A DNA stretch of 64,000 bases. Source: Edolisoma coerulescens. Its lineage: Eukaryota > Chordata > Aves > Passeriformes > Campephagidae. Of the stretch, positions 46,801-57,530 are shown piece by piece. Position numbers and translations under genes: made by a program. The stretch lies in NCBI GenBank assembly GCA_013397115.1, contig VWZW01002756.1, positions 198,698-262,697 of the forward strand. Reading direction: 5' to 3'. Every line of letters starts with the position of its first letter. Position 1 is the stretch's first letter. The notes under the pieces were generated by a model that was not told the DNA's origin, made no database searches, and saw only the letters and a program-made list of their open reading frames with translations.

Positions 46801-49800
46801 GCCCCCTGCACTTGTTGTTTTGCTGACCAGTGCTGTGTACTAGCTGGTGCTCTGTTTTTCCTGGATCCCACAACCCAAAGTCTCTCTGGAATGTTCCTCT
46901 GGCTATTTGTGTTGCAGTGCTTCAGCTCCCTGCTTTTACAGGGTGCTCTGGGATAAATTCCTCATCCAACAGATAGAATAGTCTGACAAACAATAAACTC
47001 TTCCCCTGTCCATCTTGAGTGCCTGGTTAGAAGACTCCCCAAACCCCACAAAATTAGCAGAGATCATAGTGCTTGTTCTTACTGATGTACAGAATGATTT
47101 CAATATTAAAATTTTATTTAAAAGTAGTCCAGAGATTAGAGTATTTTCATTTTTTTTTCAATCAATATGTACAGGACAAAGTAATTTTAGACACAGTGCG
47201 GGTTTTTTCCGAATTTCCCCAGTGACTCAGTGAGCACCAGCACGAGGTGGTTCTGTCTCTGCATCTGTCCTGAGTGTGAATGTTTGTGTCCATTGACCCC
47301 TGTGAAGGGCAGGGGGGGCACAGGTGTCTCTTTCAGATTTCACCCTCTGCATCAATGAGAACATCGGAATTTCCCCGGGCTGCACAGGCTGAGGCACTCT
47401 GCTCACCCTGCCTGGAAAGGGTGACCCCCCTGACACAAGATGCTTCCGTGCCTGTGGGGTGCGTGTGCCGGCTTGTCACCGGTGGCTGGATGGGAACTGT
47501 AAACATTTGTCTTGGAGAAGCATTTCCGGAAGATCCCCCCGTGCCAGGACCGTGCCCGGGCTCTCCTGCCCGCAGGTCTCGGCTGGCTGCCGCTGCATCT
47601 GGGGCAGGTTTGGGTTATGGAGCACAGGGAACTGCTGCTGGAAATGCTGTGCTGTGCTGAGGAGCTATGGAATGCCTGGGATCAAAGCCACCCTGCCCAG
47701 CTCTACTGGTAACTCAGTTCTTGGCAGTTCTGTGGACATTTCTGCTGGTCATTTCAAATTATGTTCTTGAAGAACGGGAACGTGGACCTCTGTGACCAGG
47801 ACCTGCATGATCCTCACATAAACCCATCCTCCAGCCCTTTCCCATACTGACCAGCTCGTCTTTGCAAGAGTTTTAGAAAATGAGTTGTCTCTGCTTAGTC
47901 TTTGAGTTAGTTTGAGTCATCTCTTCCAGGAAAATCCTGTGTAACCAGCTGTGGCTGTTATGAAGTGTTGCTCCATAAATACCAGCTGCTCCTAGCAGGC
48001 AGTCCAGCCCAAGTGTCTTGTACCAGGACTCTTGTTACACTTGGATTAATGTTAGATACTGAATGTTTTAGAAAGTGTTACATTTTGCCGCTTTATCAGA
48101 AAGTAATGCTTGATTTTTCATAAAGGCCAGTACAACCTTCATGGAAGAATTCCCAAGGCAGGGGATGGTGTACAGCTGTGCCTGTGGTCGGAGGTATCCT
48201 GGTGTCTAACCTGGAGTGAGTTTGGATGTGTGGTGTGATCCCTAATGCCACATCCCATCCAAGTCCTCATCCTCCCAATGGCCTGAATGTGAGTTCTGCT
48301 TTGCTGCTTTCTTTCCAAAAACTGGAGCAGCAGAACTTCGTTCCCAGAGAGCCACGAAGCTGCTCCTTGAGCTGGAGTCAGCCAGCCTTGGTCTCATCCA
48401 GACGGTGCTACAGGAGCGGGAATGGGCTCGGGGATCTGAGGCACACCTTGGAATGGGGCTTGGTTAAAAATGTAACCAACTCCCTGGGCCGTCCCGAGCC
48501 CTGTCCCTCGGAATGCACTGCCCTGACCCGGGGGAGATGCTGCCCATGAGGCTGGTCCCTGTGGAAGAGGCCCTGGAGCCAGGCGCGGGAGGCACACGGA
48601 TGTGAAGTGCATGCTGAGTGTGTGATTTCCAGCGTTCAGTGCCCACATTGTTGGATAAGAGGATTAGAAAACACCACATAAAGTGGCCTTGCAGGGGGCT
48701 GCTTTGTACCTGCTCCGGGCCTTGTCTGGCAAACCCCGATTTCACAGCAGAGCCCATTCAGAGCCCGCGCCGAGATTGTTCACGTGCATTGGCCTTTTTA
48801 CGAGCCAAGGGGTCACAGTTTCACATTCACTTAATTCCCAAAGCACTGATATTTTTCTTTTGAGATCGGTGCTGGTGGGGACATGGGGGCTTTTTGAGTC
48901 TGAACTCAGTTTGCATTTAAAGTGGGAGATCTGGGGTGGGTTGAGAAAGGGTTGGGTTCACTTTCTCTACTTTGCAGTGGGTTGAAGAGCTCAGGTGTGA
49001 TTTCCCTTAACTCTCCCAAGTTTCAAGTTTGCAGGTGGAAACCATTTGTCTGGCGTTTACAGACATGAATCCAGGCTTGGCAGGTCCACTTGCAGAGGTG
49101 TAATGAGAAACTCAAGTTCAGGGGAAACATCTTTGGATCTTACTGGTCAAAGAGGGAATTTCCCAGATGAGATCCCAGGTCCATGCTGCTCTTGGAACAT
49201 GCTCATTCCTCCTGTCCCCATCCTGGTGTGGAGTGGCTGATCTGGATGCTGAGGGGATTGCTTGAACTTCTTCATTTTGCCTTCTCAGAACTTGGTGAAT
49301 GAGAATGGGTTTGGCTCTCCCTAGTTCTGTGTGCAAGAACTTTAGGAAAAGACCAAAAGGATGCTTTTTGGGATGGTAGGGAATTAATTGAAATAAAAAT
49401 AATTTATTACTGCTTGACCTTGCACTTGTCAGCTTCAGAACTCTGACTAAAGGTTTTTAACATGGAGCATCTGTGTTTGTTGCATGTACCCACAGCCTCC
49501 TGTGGCTGACGGGGTTTTGTCCCCATGCTCTGTCCACAGGGACACATGTGACAATCGCATGACCTGCTCCACCAGCTCTGCCTCCAGCCTCGACACCAGT
49601 GCCCAGTTCCAGGAGAACAATGGGCAAATGCAGAGCACCAGATGGGATGAACAGCAGAAGGTATTTGCCCTCGAGCAGGTGTGTGGTGTGTTCAGAGTGG
49701 ACCTGGGACAAATGAGATCCCTTCGCCTTTTCTTCAGGTTTGTGTGAGTAGTGTGTGAGTTGTGTGTGAGTAGTGTGTGAGCTGTGTGCGCTCTGTGTTG

Positions 49801-52800
49801 GGGCTCTGGGGGGAGGTGATTTCTGCAATCCTACCTGGAAGCTTTTCCAGAGCAACTGTCTCCAGGAAAGTGAGTGTCAGCCTTCCCAAGGAGAGGCTCT
49901 GAATTACAGTTACAGAGCCGAAAGGATTTTATTTTTAGTCAAGTAAAGGTTGCTCTTAGCTGTCATACCAAAAATGCTTCAAATAACCTGGGGATATGAA
50001 AAACATCTTTATCTGTGGTACCTTTTCCTTTGCCTGCCCCTCACCAGGCTCCTTTGGAGTCTTGCTGCTCTCAGCCTCTTCAGTTATCTTTCAAATTACC
50101 ACAAAATTTATTTCAAATTATTGCAAAAACATTTTTACTCCCTCTTTTTGCTCTCACTCTCCATTTCTTTGGACAAAGCTGTGTGTGAGCAAGTCTGCGC
50201 ATCCCTAGGAGCTGACTTTGTGTACTGCCTTAATGTTTCTGGGGCAGACTTCCTGTGGATTTTTCTCCAGGGAAGACAAATTTTAATTCCTTCATGTGAA
50301 GGAAGGGTAAAAATAGTGCTGTTACCAGGCACAAGTGGAGAAAATTGTCACTATGGCCGTGTCATACAATCATAAAATGTCTCAGTTGGAAGTGACCCAT
50401 AAGGATCATTGAGTCCCAGAGATGTGAAGCTGCCTCTGTGCCCTGTTTTAAGGGGCAGCTTGGTGTGGCACTTTGTGACTTGCTCTGCACTGTCTCTCCC
50501 CTGAGGGGCTGTGTCCCTGCTGGTCCCTCGTTGTGCTGGGTGGTCCCTGCAGGTTGTTCTCCATTGTTCCCACAGTGATGAGGCGTGTACCTGTGGGCAG
50601 CTGGTGGTGGCGAGCAGGGAGAGCCAGTACAAGATCTTCCATTTTCACCACGGTGGCCTGGATAAACTGTCCGAGGTGTTTCAGCAATGGAAGTACTGCA
50701 CAGAGACCCATCTCAAGGACCAGGTACCTGAGCGAGGCTCTGGGTGTTTCACACTTGGGTTGGTGCACTGGAGAAATGAGGCTTTGAGTTCAGGTCACCA
50801 GGCCAGGCAGGAAGCTGCCAAGTGCTGGATGTTTAGGATGGAAATGCCAGCCAGACTCAAGGTCTATCTTGGACTTGTCTGTCTCCATCCATTCCTGTTC
50901 TACCTGTGGAATATGGGGGAAGATCATCCAGAAGACTTACTTAGGTAGTGATTTTGCTAGACCTGACAGGTCAGCATTGTCCTTTAGGCACAGGAGGTGT
51001 CTGGAAGTCTGCAGAGATAGGTTGGAAATTGTGTCAGAGCCTTTCATCCATCTCGTGATGTGTAACATTCCGTTTGGAGAATGTTTTGACAAGGCATCTT
51101 GCCATATTTTGTTCAATCTACATACAAATGTGATAAGAGCTCTTTAATTATCTGTTTAAGATATTGTATGTGCTTATTAGAAACAGTGATTTTTAAATTT
51201 CCATCCTTCCCACAGAGCCCCCCGCTGCTTTTCTTATTACGGTCGCATGGGCTCACTTTTTGCATTGAGCAACCTTTGATTTTTAAATTAAATGTCAGCT
51301 GCAGCCTTGCACTGGGATCCTGAGTGCCCTCAGAGAGCCTGGCAGCGCGGTTCCCCACTCTCCTAACAGCAATCCCTTTGTATATGGCCAATCATATGTA
51401 ATTTATTGCAGGCATTCCTGGCAGGGGCAAGTTTTGCTGTAAGCAGCATTAATTCAGTTTCAGGTCAGGGATAAGATTGGAGGAGGAATGGAAACTAATT
51501 TTTTTTTTAAGATGAAGCTGTTTTGTGGTGGATTTTAATTATTCTAATCACTCTTGTTATTGTAATGGTTGGAATTTAAAAAAAAAAAACCAAAAAAAAC
51601 CAAAACCTCCCCAAGTGCAGCTCCTCAGTGCTTAATCCTACATGAACCATGCAGAGGTTTCCCTGCTCTGGGTTTCACACTCTGCTGCTCTCCCTGGCTC
51701 CTGCTGCAGTTGTGGTTTGTTTTCCCCCGTTCAGCAGCTTGCAGATGAGAAAACCTGCATGCAGTTCTCCATCCGCCGCCCCAAGCTGCCCTCCTCAGAG
51801 ACCCACCCCGAGGAGAACTCGCACAGGCGCCTCGACGTGTCTGCCTGGCTGCACCACCTCAACGAGGCCGGGCAGGTGGAAGAGGAGTACAAGCTGAGGA
51901 AGGTGAGGGGCTTTGCTCTGCTCTCTCCTGTGCAGAGTGTGAGTCCCCAGGGGGACCTGCAGGAGTCTGCGTTCCTGCCAGGGGCAAGAGCTGGGCATTT
52001 GGGAGGATGGAGACTGGTGAGTGAAGCCTTGGCTGGAGAGCTTGCTGTGGGACTGGAATCTGCTCAGGTGGGAGCGGATTGCAGCCGATTCCCACCTGGA
52101 CATATTCCTGTATCACCTGCTCTAGGTGACCCTGCCTTGGCGAGGGGGGTTGGACTGGATATCTCCAGAAGTCCCTTCCAGCCCTCACAGTTCTGTGATT
52201 CTGTGGTGGTGGAGCATTTCCCTGACCGAGGAGCTGTCCCACTTCTGCTGCCATTTGGAATCAATAAACCCAAGTGCCCAGTGCCTGCTGTGCTTGCAGA
52301 ATGTGTGACCGAGTCACAGAGAACACTGGAGATTGCTGAAAGAGCTGAGATGGTTGAAATAGCTGAGATTGTATGAACCGAGATTGCTGTATAAACTGAG
52401 ATTGCTGTATGAAATAACAGGGCTGAGGGGAGCACTGGGCCCGGGCCCTGAGAGAGAAGTTTGCAGTGCAGTGCAGTCTCCAGGATTTGGGATTAAGCCG
52501 TGACATGAGAACGACACGTTAATCATAGAGCCTCTCCGGGGGTGGTTATTGACATTGAAATGAGCCTGATTTGTGTCTGGTCTGGGAATAGAGGGCCAGC
52601 ACTTTCCCTCTAAACATGTGCAAATTGCAGGAGCTTGAATCAAGGCGTCACTTGTCAGGAAAGAACTGCAGAGGCACCAAAGCACAGCAGCGGGCAGTTG
52701 CTTGTTGCTGTTTCTGGGAAGGCTAAAACTACACCAGCCATAACTTTTGCTCCTTCTTCCAGGCCATTTTCTTTGGTGGGATTGATATTTCCATCCGTGG

Positions 52801-55800
52801 GGAGGTGTGGCCCTTTCTGCTGCACTACTATAGCTACGAATCCACTTCTGAAGAGAGGGAGGCACTGAGGCTGCAGAAGAGGAAAGAATACTTTGAGATC
52901 CAGGAGAAAAGGTAACAGACCGTTATCATCCTCCCCTGCTCATCTTCCTCGGGCCGGATGTCGCAGTGACACCTCAGTCTCTGCATCCTTTGCATCAGGA
53001 GAGTAGAGAAGAGAGGTGGGAGGGATGGTGAAGGAGGCGTGTTGGGGGCTGCTGACCTCCTGAGGCTCTGGAGCTGATGCCACAGAGCTCAGACATTACC
53101 TGCCCTGGGCTCTTGGAACAGGCTCGTCAGTACCACGCAGGGAAACACCTCACAGGCAAGGTCAGGTTAGAACACTGAAGGAGAAATTGGGATCTTCTAT
53201 TTCCTTATAAATAAAATGTACATAAAAATAAGGGATGAGGAGGGTTGTTAATGCAAGACTTGTGTGTTGTTAAATGGAGGTGGGTGCATTGAAGCTGGAG
53301 AGGACAGTACTGTTAATAATCAGGAAACAGTCAAACCAGAGTGGTGAGTTCTGGTGTGCTGAGTTCCAAGGAGCAGTGGACAGCAGAGTCTGATGCTTCT
53401 GAAGTGTTTATTGAGCAAACACATCGTGTCATCCCGTTTATAACTCAGGAGGCTCCTTCCAGTAATCCCTTGGGACAGACTGTTCTGGACAGACCTGCTG
53501 GTCTGTTTTTCAGGTGCTGAGAAAACTCAGTACAGGAATAGTTTTCCTCTGCAAATTAAGACTGAAATGAGGCTTTTTGTTCATTGTGGCAATCACATTC
53601 CTCTCTTGGCAACCCTGTGCTGTTGCTGCATGGTTTCCAGGCTGTCCATGACTCCAGATGAGCAGAAGGATTTCTGGCGCCAGGTGCAGTTCACGGTGGA
53701 CAAGGATGTCGTGAGGACCGACCGCAGCAACCAGTTCTTCCGAGGGGAGGACAACCCAAATGTGGAGACCATGAGGTGAAGTGTCTGATTCCAGTGTCCT
53801 AAAAACCATGTCCTGCTCAATGTAGAGACAACTTGGTCAGCCCCCAGCCCAGGCTGCGTGGGAGTGCTGCACAGCACCCACTGTGCATCTGGAACCAAGG
53901 GATGCAACAGCAAGGCCTTCCCAAGTGCTCCCACTGCTGCTGTAGCCATTCCCTTCTCCATCCCATAACCCTGCTCCCATCCTGGAGCTTCTCTGCACAC
54001 ACAGGCACAGCAGAGGTGCTGTGGTAGGGCTGTGGGCAGGTGCTTGGGTCTGTGGTTCTCCTGATGGGGTAGAGGACAAGCACACCAGAGTCTGCTCCAT
54101 GAGAGTGTGACCTGTAAAGGCGTGACCTCAAGAGAGTTGGGTTTCATCCAACGATATGGCTTGGAGCTTTAGGGATGTGTTGGGCATCATCTCTCCTTTT
54201 CCATGGGCCTTTCATTTCTGTCCTCTTAATCTTTTAAAATTCTTGTTTTCTGTTTATATTTTTGTCTGTGAATGCCAAGCCCTTTCCTGAAGTTTATGCC
54301 ACAGGACTGGTGTTTGCAGCAGGGCTTCCCTGTCTGTTAAAGCACCCCACATGAGGCCCTGTGTCTTTGTCCCTGAGATGATGCTGTCACCTGTCCTCAC
54401 CTGTCCCACCTCTCTGTCTCTGCTCCAGGAGGATCTTGCTGAACTATGCAGTATTTAACCCAACCATTGGATACTCCCAGGGCATGTCTGACCTGGTTGC
54501 CCCACTCCTGGCAGAGGTCCTGGATGAGTCGGATACTTTCTGGTGCTTCGTTGGATTGATGCAGAACACGATCTTCATCAGCTCCCCCCGGGATGAGGAC
54601 ATGGAGAAGCAGCTGGTGAGGCTGAGTGCTGGGCTCCCTTCAGCCCTGTCAAGGCTTCTCCTCTCCCCAGTTCCCTGGGCTGGGGCGGTCCAGCATGCCA
54701 AATCACACTCCAAAGCCCCTACATCCTTGGGGTGATCCTCAGGGTGATCCTTGTGCAGGGCCAGGAGCTGGACTTTGATGACCCTTGTGGGTCGGTTCCA
54801 ACTTAGGATATTCTAGGGTTCTATGATTCTATGGAAATACCTGGTGGACAGAATTGATCCTGAGTGATTGAGGCACTCCAGAGGCAGTTATATCCATCCT
54901 TCTTGTGAAATGGCAGCTGAGAGAGAAGAGCTCTCCGGCTCTCCAGCTCTGGCTCCCCGGGGTGCTGAGGGGAGCCCGAGGCAGGGCCTCAGCTCAGGGT
55001 GTCTTTTGCAGCTGTACCTGCGCGAGCTGCTGCGGCTGATGCACCCCCGCTTCCACCAGCACCTGTGTGCCCTGGGAGAGGACGGGCTGCAGATGCTCTT
55101 CTGCCACCGCTGGATCCTGCTCTGCTTCAAGCGCGAGTTCCCGGAGGCCGAGGCGCTGCGCATGTGGGAAGCGTGCTGGGCTCACTACCAGGTGAGGCAG
55201 CTGCTGCGGGCACGGCGCATCCCGGCTGGGTCCTCGCCCCTCAGCACTGAGGATTTCCAGAAAGGCTCTTAGCAGCAAAGGAGCCAAAATAAATTGGGTC
55301 TGTGACCATGGCAGAGGTTTATCTGCGTAGCAGGAGGATGGAGCCCTGCTTGCCTCTCCTCCTTGGGGATGTCTGGGCTTCACAAGGAGGTGTTTCAGAA
55401 AATGCTGAACACCCACTTCTGAAGTTCAGGCTTCTCTTACGCAGCTGGGAAATGCCTTCCCAAAAATGTGCTCTGTGGTGCAAACACTGGTGCAGACCTT
55501 GCTGCCGTGCTGTGAAGGGAAGAGGCTTTGGCTCAGCTGTGGTTCAGAAGTCACCAGTAACTCACGTTCTCACCACTGGGCAGAACTGAAGGGAGCAAAA
55601 TCTCTCACCGAGGACCCGTTTGCGGAGGGTGGGAGGTGAAGCCAGGGCTCTGCCTCCACCTGCTGTACAGCAGCCCTGTGTTCTCATTGCAGACAGACTA
55701 TTTCCACCTCTTTATCTGCGTGGCCATCGTGGTGATTTACGGGGACGACGTCATCGAGCAGCAGCTGGCCACTGACCAGATGCTGCTGCATTTTGGCAAC

Positions 55801-56576
55801 CTAGCCATGCACATGAACGGGGAGCTCGTACTCAGGAAGGTAAATGCCCAGGTGCCCATGTGGGACAGGGTCCAGAGATGAGTCAGAGTGTTGAGAAAAC
55901 CGAGGACTGCTGCTTCAGCTTCGCATCTCCTGTATCCCTGTCGGTGCCTGGGGGGGATGCTGCTGTTTGCCTGGAAACAAGGTTTGCAGCAGGAGGAGGG
56001 AGTTGTTGAGTGCTTGGGAGGTGACAGTGTGGTTGGGATAACCCCTGTTTGGATAACCTGCTCAGGGAAATGGAGATAGAGCTGTTGGTGCCATGGTGCC
56101 CGTGCCCTCTTGGCTGGGAGGGGCTGGGGCCGTGGGATGAGCTGTGGTGTGTGGCACCCCCTGTGAGCTGCCACTGTCCGCAGTGCCCCGGGTAACCCTC
56201 AGGTGTTTGGTAGGACATGCCCTTGCTGAAGCCCAGGTAGCCAAACAGGAGGATTGGGAGGGAGGCCACCTCAGCTCTCCGTGTTGGCCCCCTGGTGAGG
56301 AGTGAACGTTTTCCCTCTCTCTCCCCCTAGGCCAGGAGTCTGCTCTATCAGTTCCACCTGCTCCCCCGCATCCCCTGCAGCCTGCACGACCTCTGCAAGC
56401 TGTGTGGGACAGGCATGTGGGACAGTGGCTTCATCCCCGCTGTGGAGTGCTCTGGCCACCACCCGGAGTCCGAGAGCTGCCCATACGGGGGGCTGGTGGA
56501 AGTGTCTTCTCCTAAACCAGGAAGTGAAGGCAAGAAAGGCCTGAAAACACGGGATGTCTTTGCCTTCCGAAAATAG
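34852..56576 (+). CDS. TBC1D16: TBC1D16, Rab GTPase-activating protein
   Basis: Exons 34852-35029, 36202-36781, 49540-49737, 50576-50723, 51735-51902, 52763-52911, 53641-53775, 54429-54615, 55012-55191, 55693-55839, 56331-56576 join to 771 residues (human 767). The N-terminus MSLGRLLRRASSKASDLL and the segment PNSRIQRQDEEALRY match human. A low-conservation Ser/Glu-rich stretch fills the 580-nt exon, then a PH-like region (CGVFRVDLGQMRSLRLFF). The TBC domain runs from about residue 430 to 680. Its catalytic arginine finger is Arg499 in DKDVVRTDR and its glutamine finger is Gln536 in GYSQGMSD. The family accelerates GTP hydrolysis on Rabs; human TBC1D16 acts on Rab4A and Rab5C in receptor recycling. 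Exon 51735 has tandem CAGCAG acceptors; the first retains the Gln present in human. Intron 36782-49539 is unusually long and rich in possible regulatory blocks. Confidence 0.97.
35976..36116 (-). mobile_element. CR1 LINE fragment
   Basis: Reads as the reverse complement of a CR1 3' end: AATCACGGAATGGTTTGAGT, GGAAGGACCTTAAAGAT, then CCAGACCAGGTTGCTCAGAG and TGGCCTTGAACATTTCCAGG. It ends only about 85 bp before the acceptor of the 36202 TBC1D16 exon. Confidence 0.85.
37805..37856. repeat. CCCAT pentanucleotide microsatellite
   Basis: Runs of TCCCA units with two single-base interruptions in the long TBC1D16 intron. Confidence 0.9.
41760..41935. repeat. Degenerate TGACCGTG array and GGGGCC hexamer repeat
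   Basis: A stretch of TGACCG/GTGACC-type short repeats leads into five uninterrupted GGGGCC units (41892-41922), then GGGACC. The G-rich strand could form G-quadruplexes. It sits in the long TBC1D16 intron inside a local CpG-rich patch (about 41540-42000). Confidence 0.85.
42005..42360 (-). mobile_element. CR1 LINE fragment
   Basis: Reverse complement of an internal CR1 3' portion. Recognisable blocks are CTTCTCCTCTCCAGGCTGAA, CAGCAGCTCCAGGTCCTCC, GGTGGGGTCTCACCTGAGC and CCCAAGTCCTTCTCCCCAGG. The left edge coincides with the ambiguous base at 42004. Confidence 0.85.
42560..44400. promoter_or_regulatory. AT-rich blocks with homeodomain-type sites (possible enhancers)
   Basis: Several stretches are rich in TAAT cores in otherwise GC-rich surroundings, for example TAATTAGCATAATTA at 42891-42905, CGATTGATTTATTAATGAG near 43107 and CCAATTACGCC near 43969. 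No coding or repeat explanation is evident. Calling them conserved non-coding elements is inference from composition. Confidence 0.35.
46254..46715 (-). mobile_element. CR1 LINE 3' fragment with readable ORF2 end
   Basis: The longest CR1 piece here. On the minus strand it still reads the C-terminal part of CR1 ORF2 (RLDIGEKFMEGAVKHWNKLP, then residues like VVESPPLEGF). The plus strand starts with the typical AATCACAGAATCACAGAAT reversed 3' tail. The rest of ORF2 is absent (5' truncation), so it is inactive. Confidence 0.9.
49738..49796. repeat. GT-rich microsatellite after TBC1D16 exon donor
   Basis: TGTGTGAG/TAGTGTGTGAG units begin directly at the donor of the 49540-49737 exon. Confidence 0.85.
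50362..50422 (-). mobile_element. CR1 3' end remnant
   Basis: About 60 bp resembling the reversed CR1 tail: ACAATCATAAAATGTC, TTGGAAGTGACC and AAGGATCATTGAGTCC. Confidence 0.65.
51577..51606. repeat. A-rich tract
   Basis: A12, CC, A8, CC, A4 in the TBC1D16 intron before the 51735 exon. Confidence 0.9.
52100..52206 (+). mobile_element. CR1 3' end
   Basis: Sense CR1 tail: CTGCTCTAGGTGACCCTGCC, GGGGGTTGGACTGGATATCT, CCCTTCCAGCCCTCACAGTT, ending TTCTGTGATTCTGTGG. Confidence 0.85.
52318..52402. repeat. Degenerate GAGATTGCTGTAT tandem repeat
   Basis: Four to five imperfect copies of a 16-20 bp unit related to CTGAGATTGCTGTATGAA in a TBC1D16 intron. Confidence 0.7.
54725..54836 (+). mobile_element. 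CR1 3' end
   Basis: Sense CR1 tail: TTTGATGACCCTTGTGGGTC, GGTTCCAACTTAGGATATTC and the terminal TTCTATGATTCTATGG. Confidence 0.9.
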
Positions 56577-57100
56577 CTGGGAGGAACAGGGTGCGACGGC
56601 GGAAGGGAAGGGCAGGAAGGATGTGCATAGGAAAAAATGTTGAAGAAAAAAATGGAGGAATGGCTTGTCAAGACTCCTGAGAAGACTGAAAGGTGGGGAA
56701 TGGAAGAGGAGTTAAATTGCTCTACGGGGGAAGTTCCATTGCACAGGTGGTGGAACCTGAGCGAAAGGCATCGACCCAGGAACCGTGTTTGGATTTGATT
56801 TTGTTAGAAACAAGCTTTTCTAGGTTTTAACAAGGACTTTTTATTCTGCCTCTGGGACTGGACTGGTTAGCAACCAGAACTTTCTTACTTGCCGGTGAGA
56901 AACGAGAACACTCCGGGGAGCCAAGGCCACCCAGCCGTGTGGGGGGGCAGGTGGCAGGAGCAGAGCCAAGGCCACTGTCCCCTCACCCAGAGCACACCAC
57001 GCGCTCTCCGCTTCAACCAAAACGTGCAGCTTCGTGGCTTCTTTCTAAAGCCATAAAAGCCATTTTAATTATAATCTGCCAAAAATAAAACTGCAGACCG
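56577..57100 (+). other. TBC1D16: TBC1D16 3' UTR
   Basis: Non-coding sequence after the TAG at 56574-56576, ending just past an AATAAA at 57084-57089. Usage of that signal is inferred. Confidence 0.7.
57084..57089 (+). terminator. TBC1D16: TBC1D16 proximal poly(A) signal
   Basis: AATAAA about 510 bp after the stop. A second AATAAA at 58635-58640 (followed by a TGTGTGTGC GU-rich stretch) could give a longer 3' UTR that would include a CR1 element. Confidence 0.7.
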
Positions 57101-57324
57101 TTGGGATTGCAGGGAAGGTGTCTGCTTTGTCAGCGAGGAAGGACCGGTGACCTCGAAGTCTTGTCTCTGGCCTTTTCTGGTTTTATAGGATACACTGGCT
57201 GGCATGATTTTTTTTCCATTTTTATAGAAAATGGACAGCCCCACATCTCAGAGCACTGCTGCTCTGAGTCAGGGTATTTCACAGACACTGCCCAAAGTTT
57301 TTTTCTTCATGAGATATTGGGAAG

Positions 57325-57530
57325 GAATTCTTCCCTGGGAGGTAGGTGAGGTCCTGGCACAGGTTACCCAGGGAAGCTGTGTCTGCCCCATCCCTGAAGT
57401 GTCCAAGGCCAGGTTGGACAGGGCTTGGAGCAGCCTGGGATAGTGGAAGGTGTCCCTGCTCATGGCTGGGGTGGAATGGGATGAGCTTTAAGGTCCCTTC
57501 CAACCCAAACCATTCTGTGATTCTCTGACA
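57325..57530 (+). mobile_element. CR1 LINE 3' fragment
   Basis: Sense CR1: GGAGGTAGGTGAGGTCCTGG, CACAGGTTACCCAGGGAAGC, AGGCCAGGTTGGACAGGGCT, AAGGTCCCTTCCAACCCAAA and the terminal TTCTGTGATTCTCTG. Confidence 0.9.

Noticed and set aside
46263..46871. 202-codon minus-strand frame
   Set aside because: Explained by the CR1 ORF2 C-terminal remnant plus flanking sequence, not a host gene.
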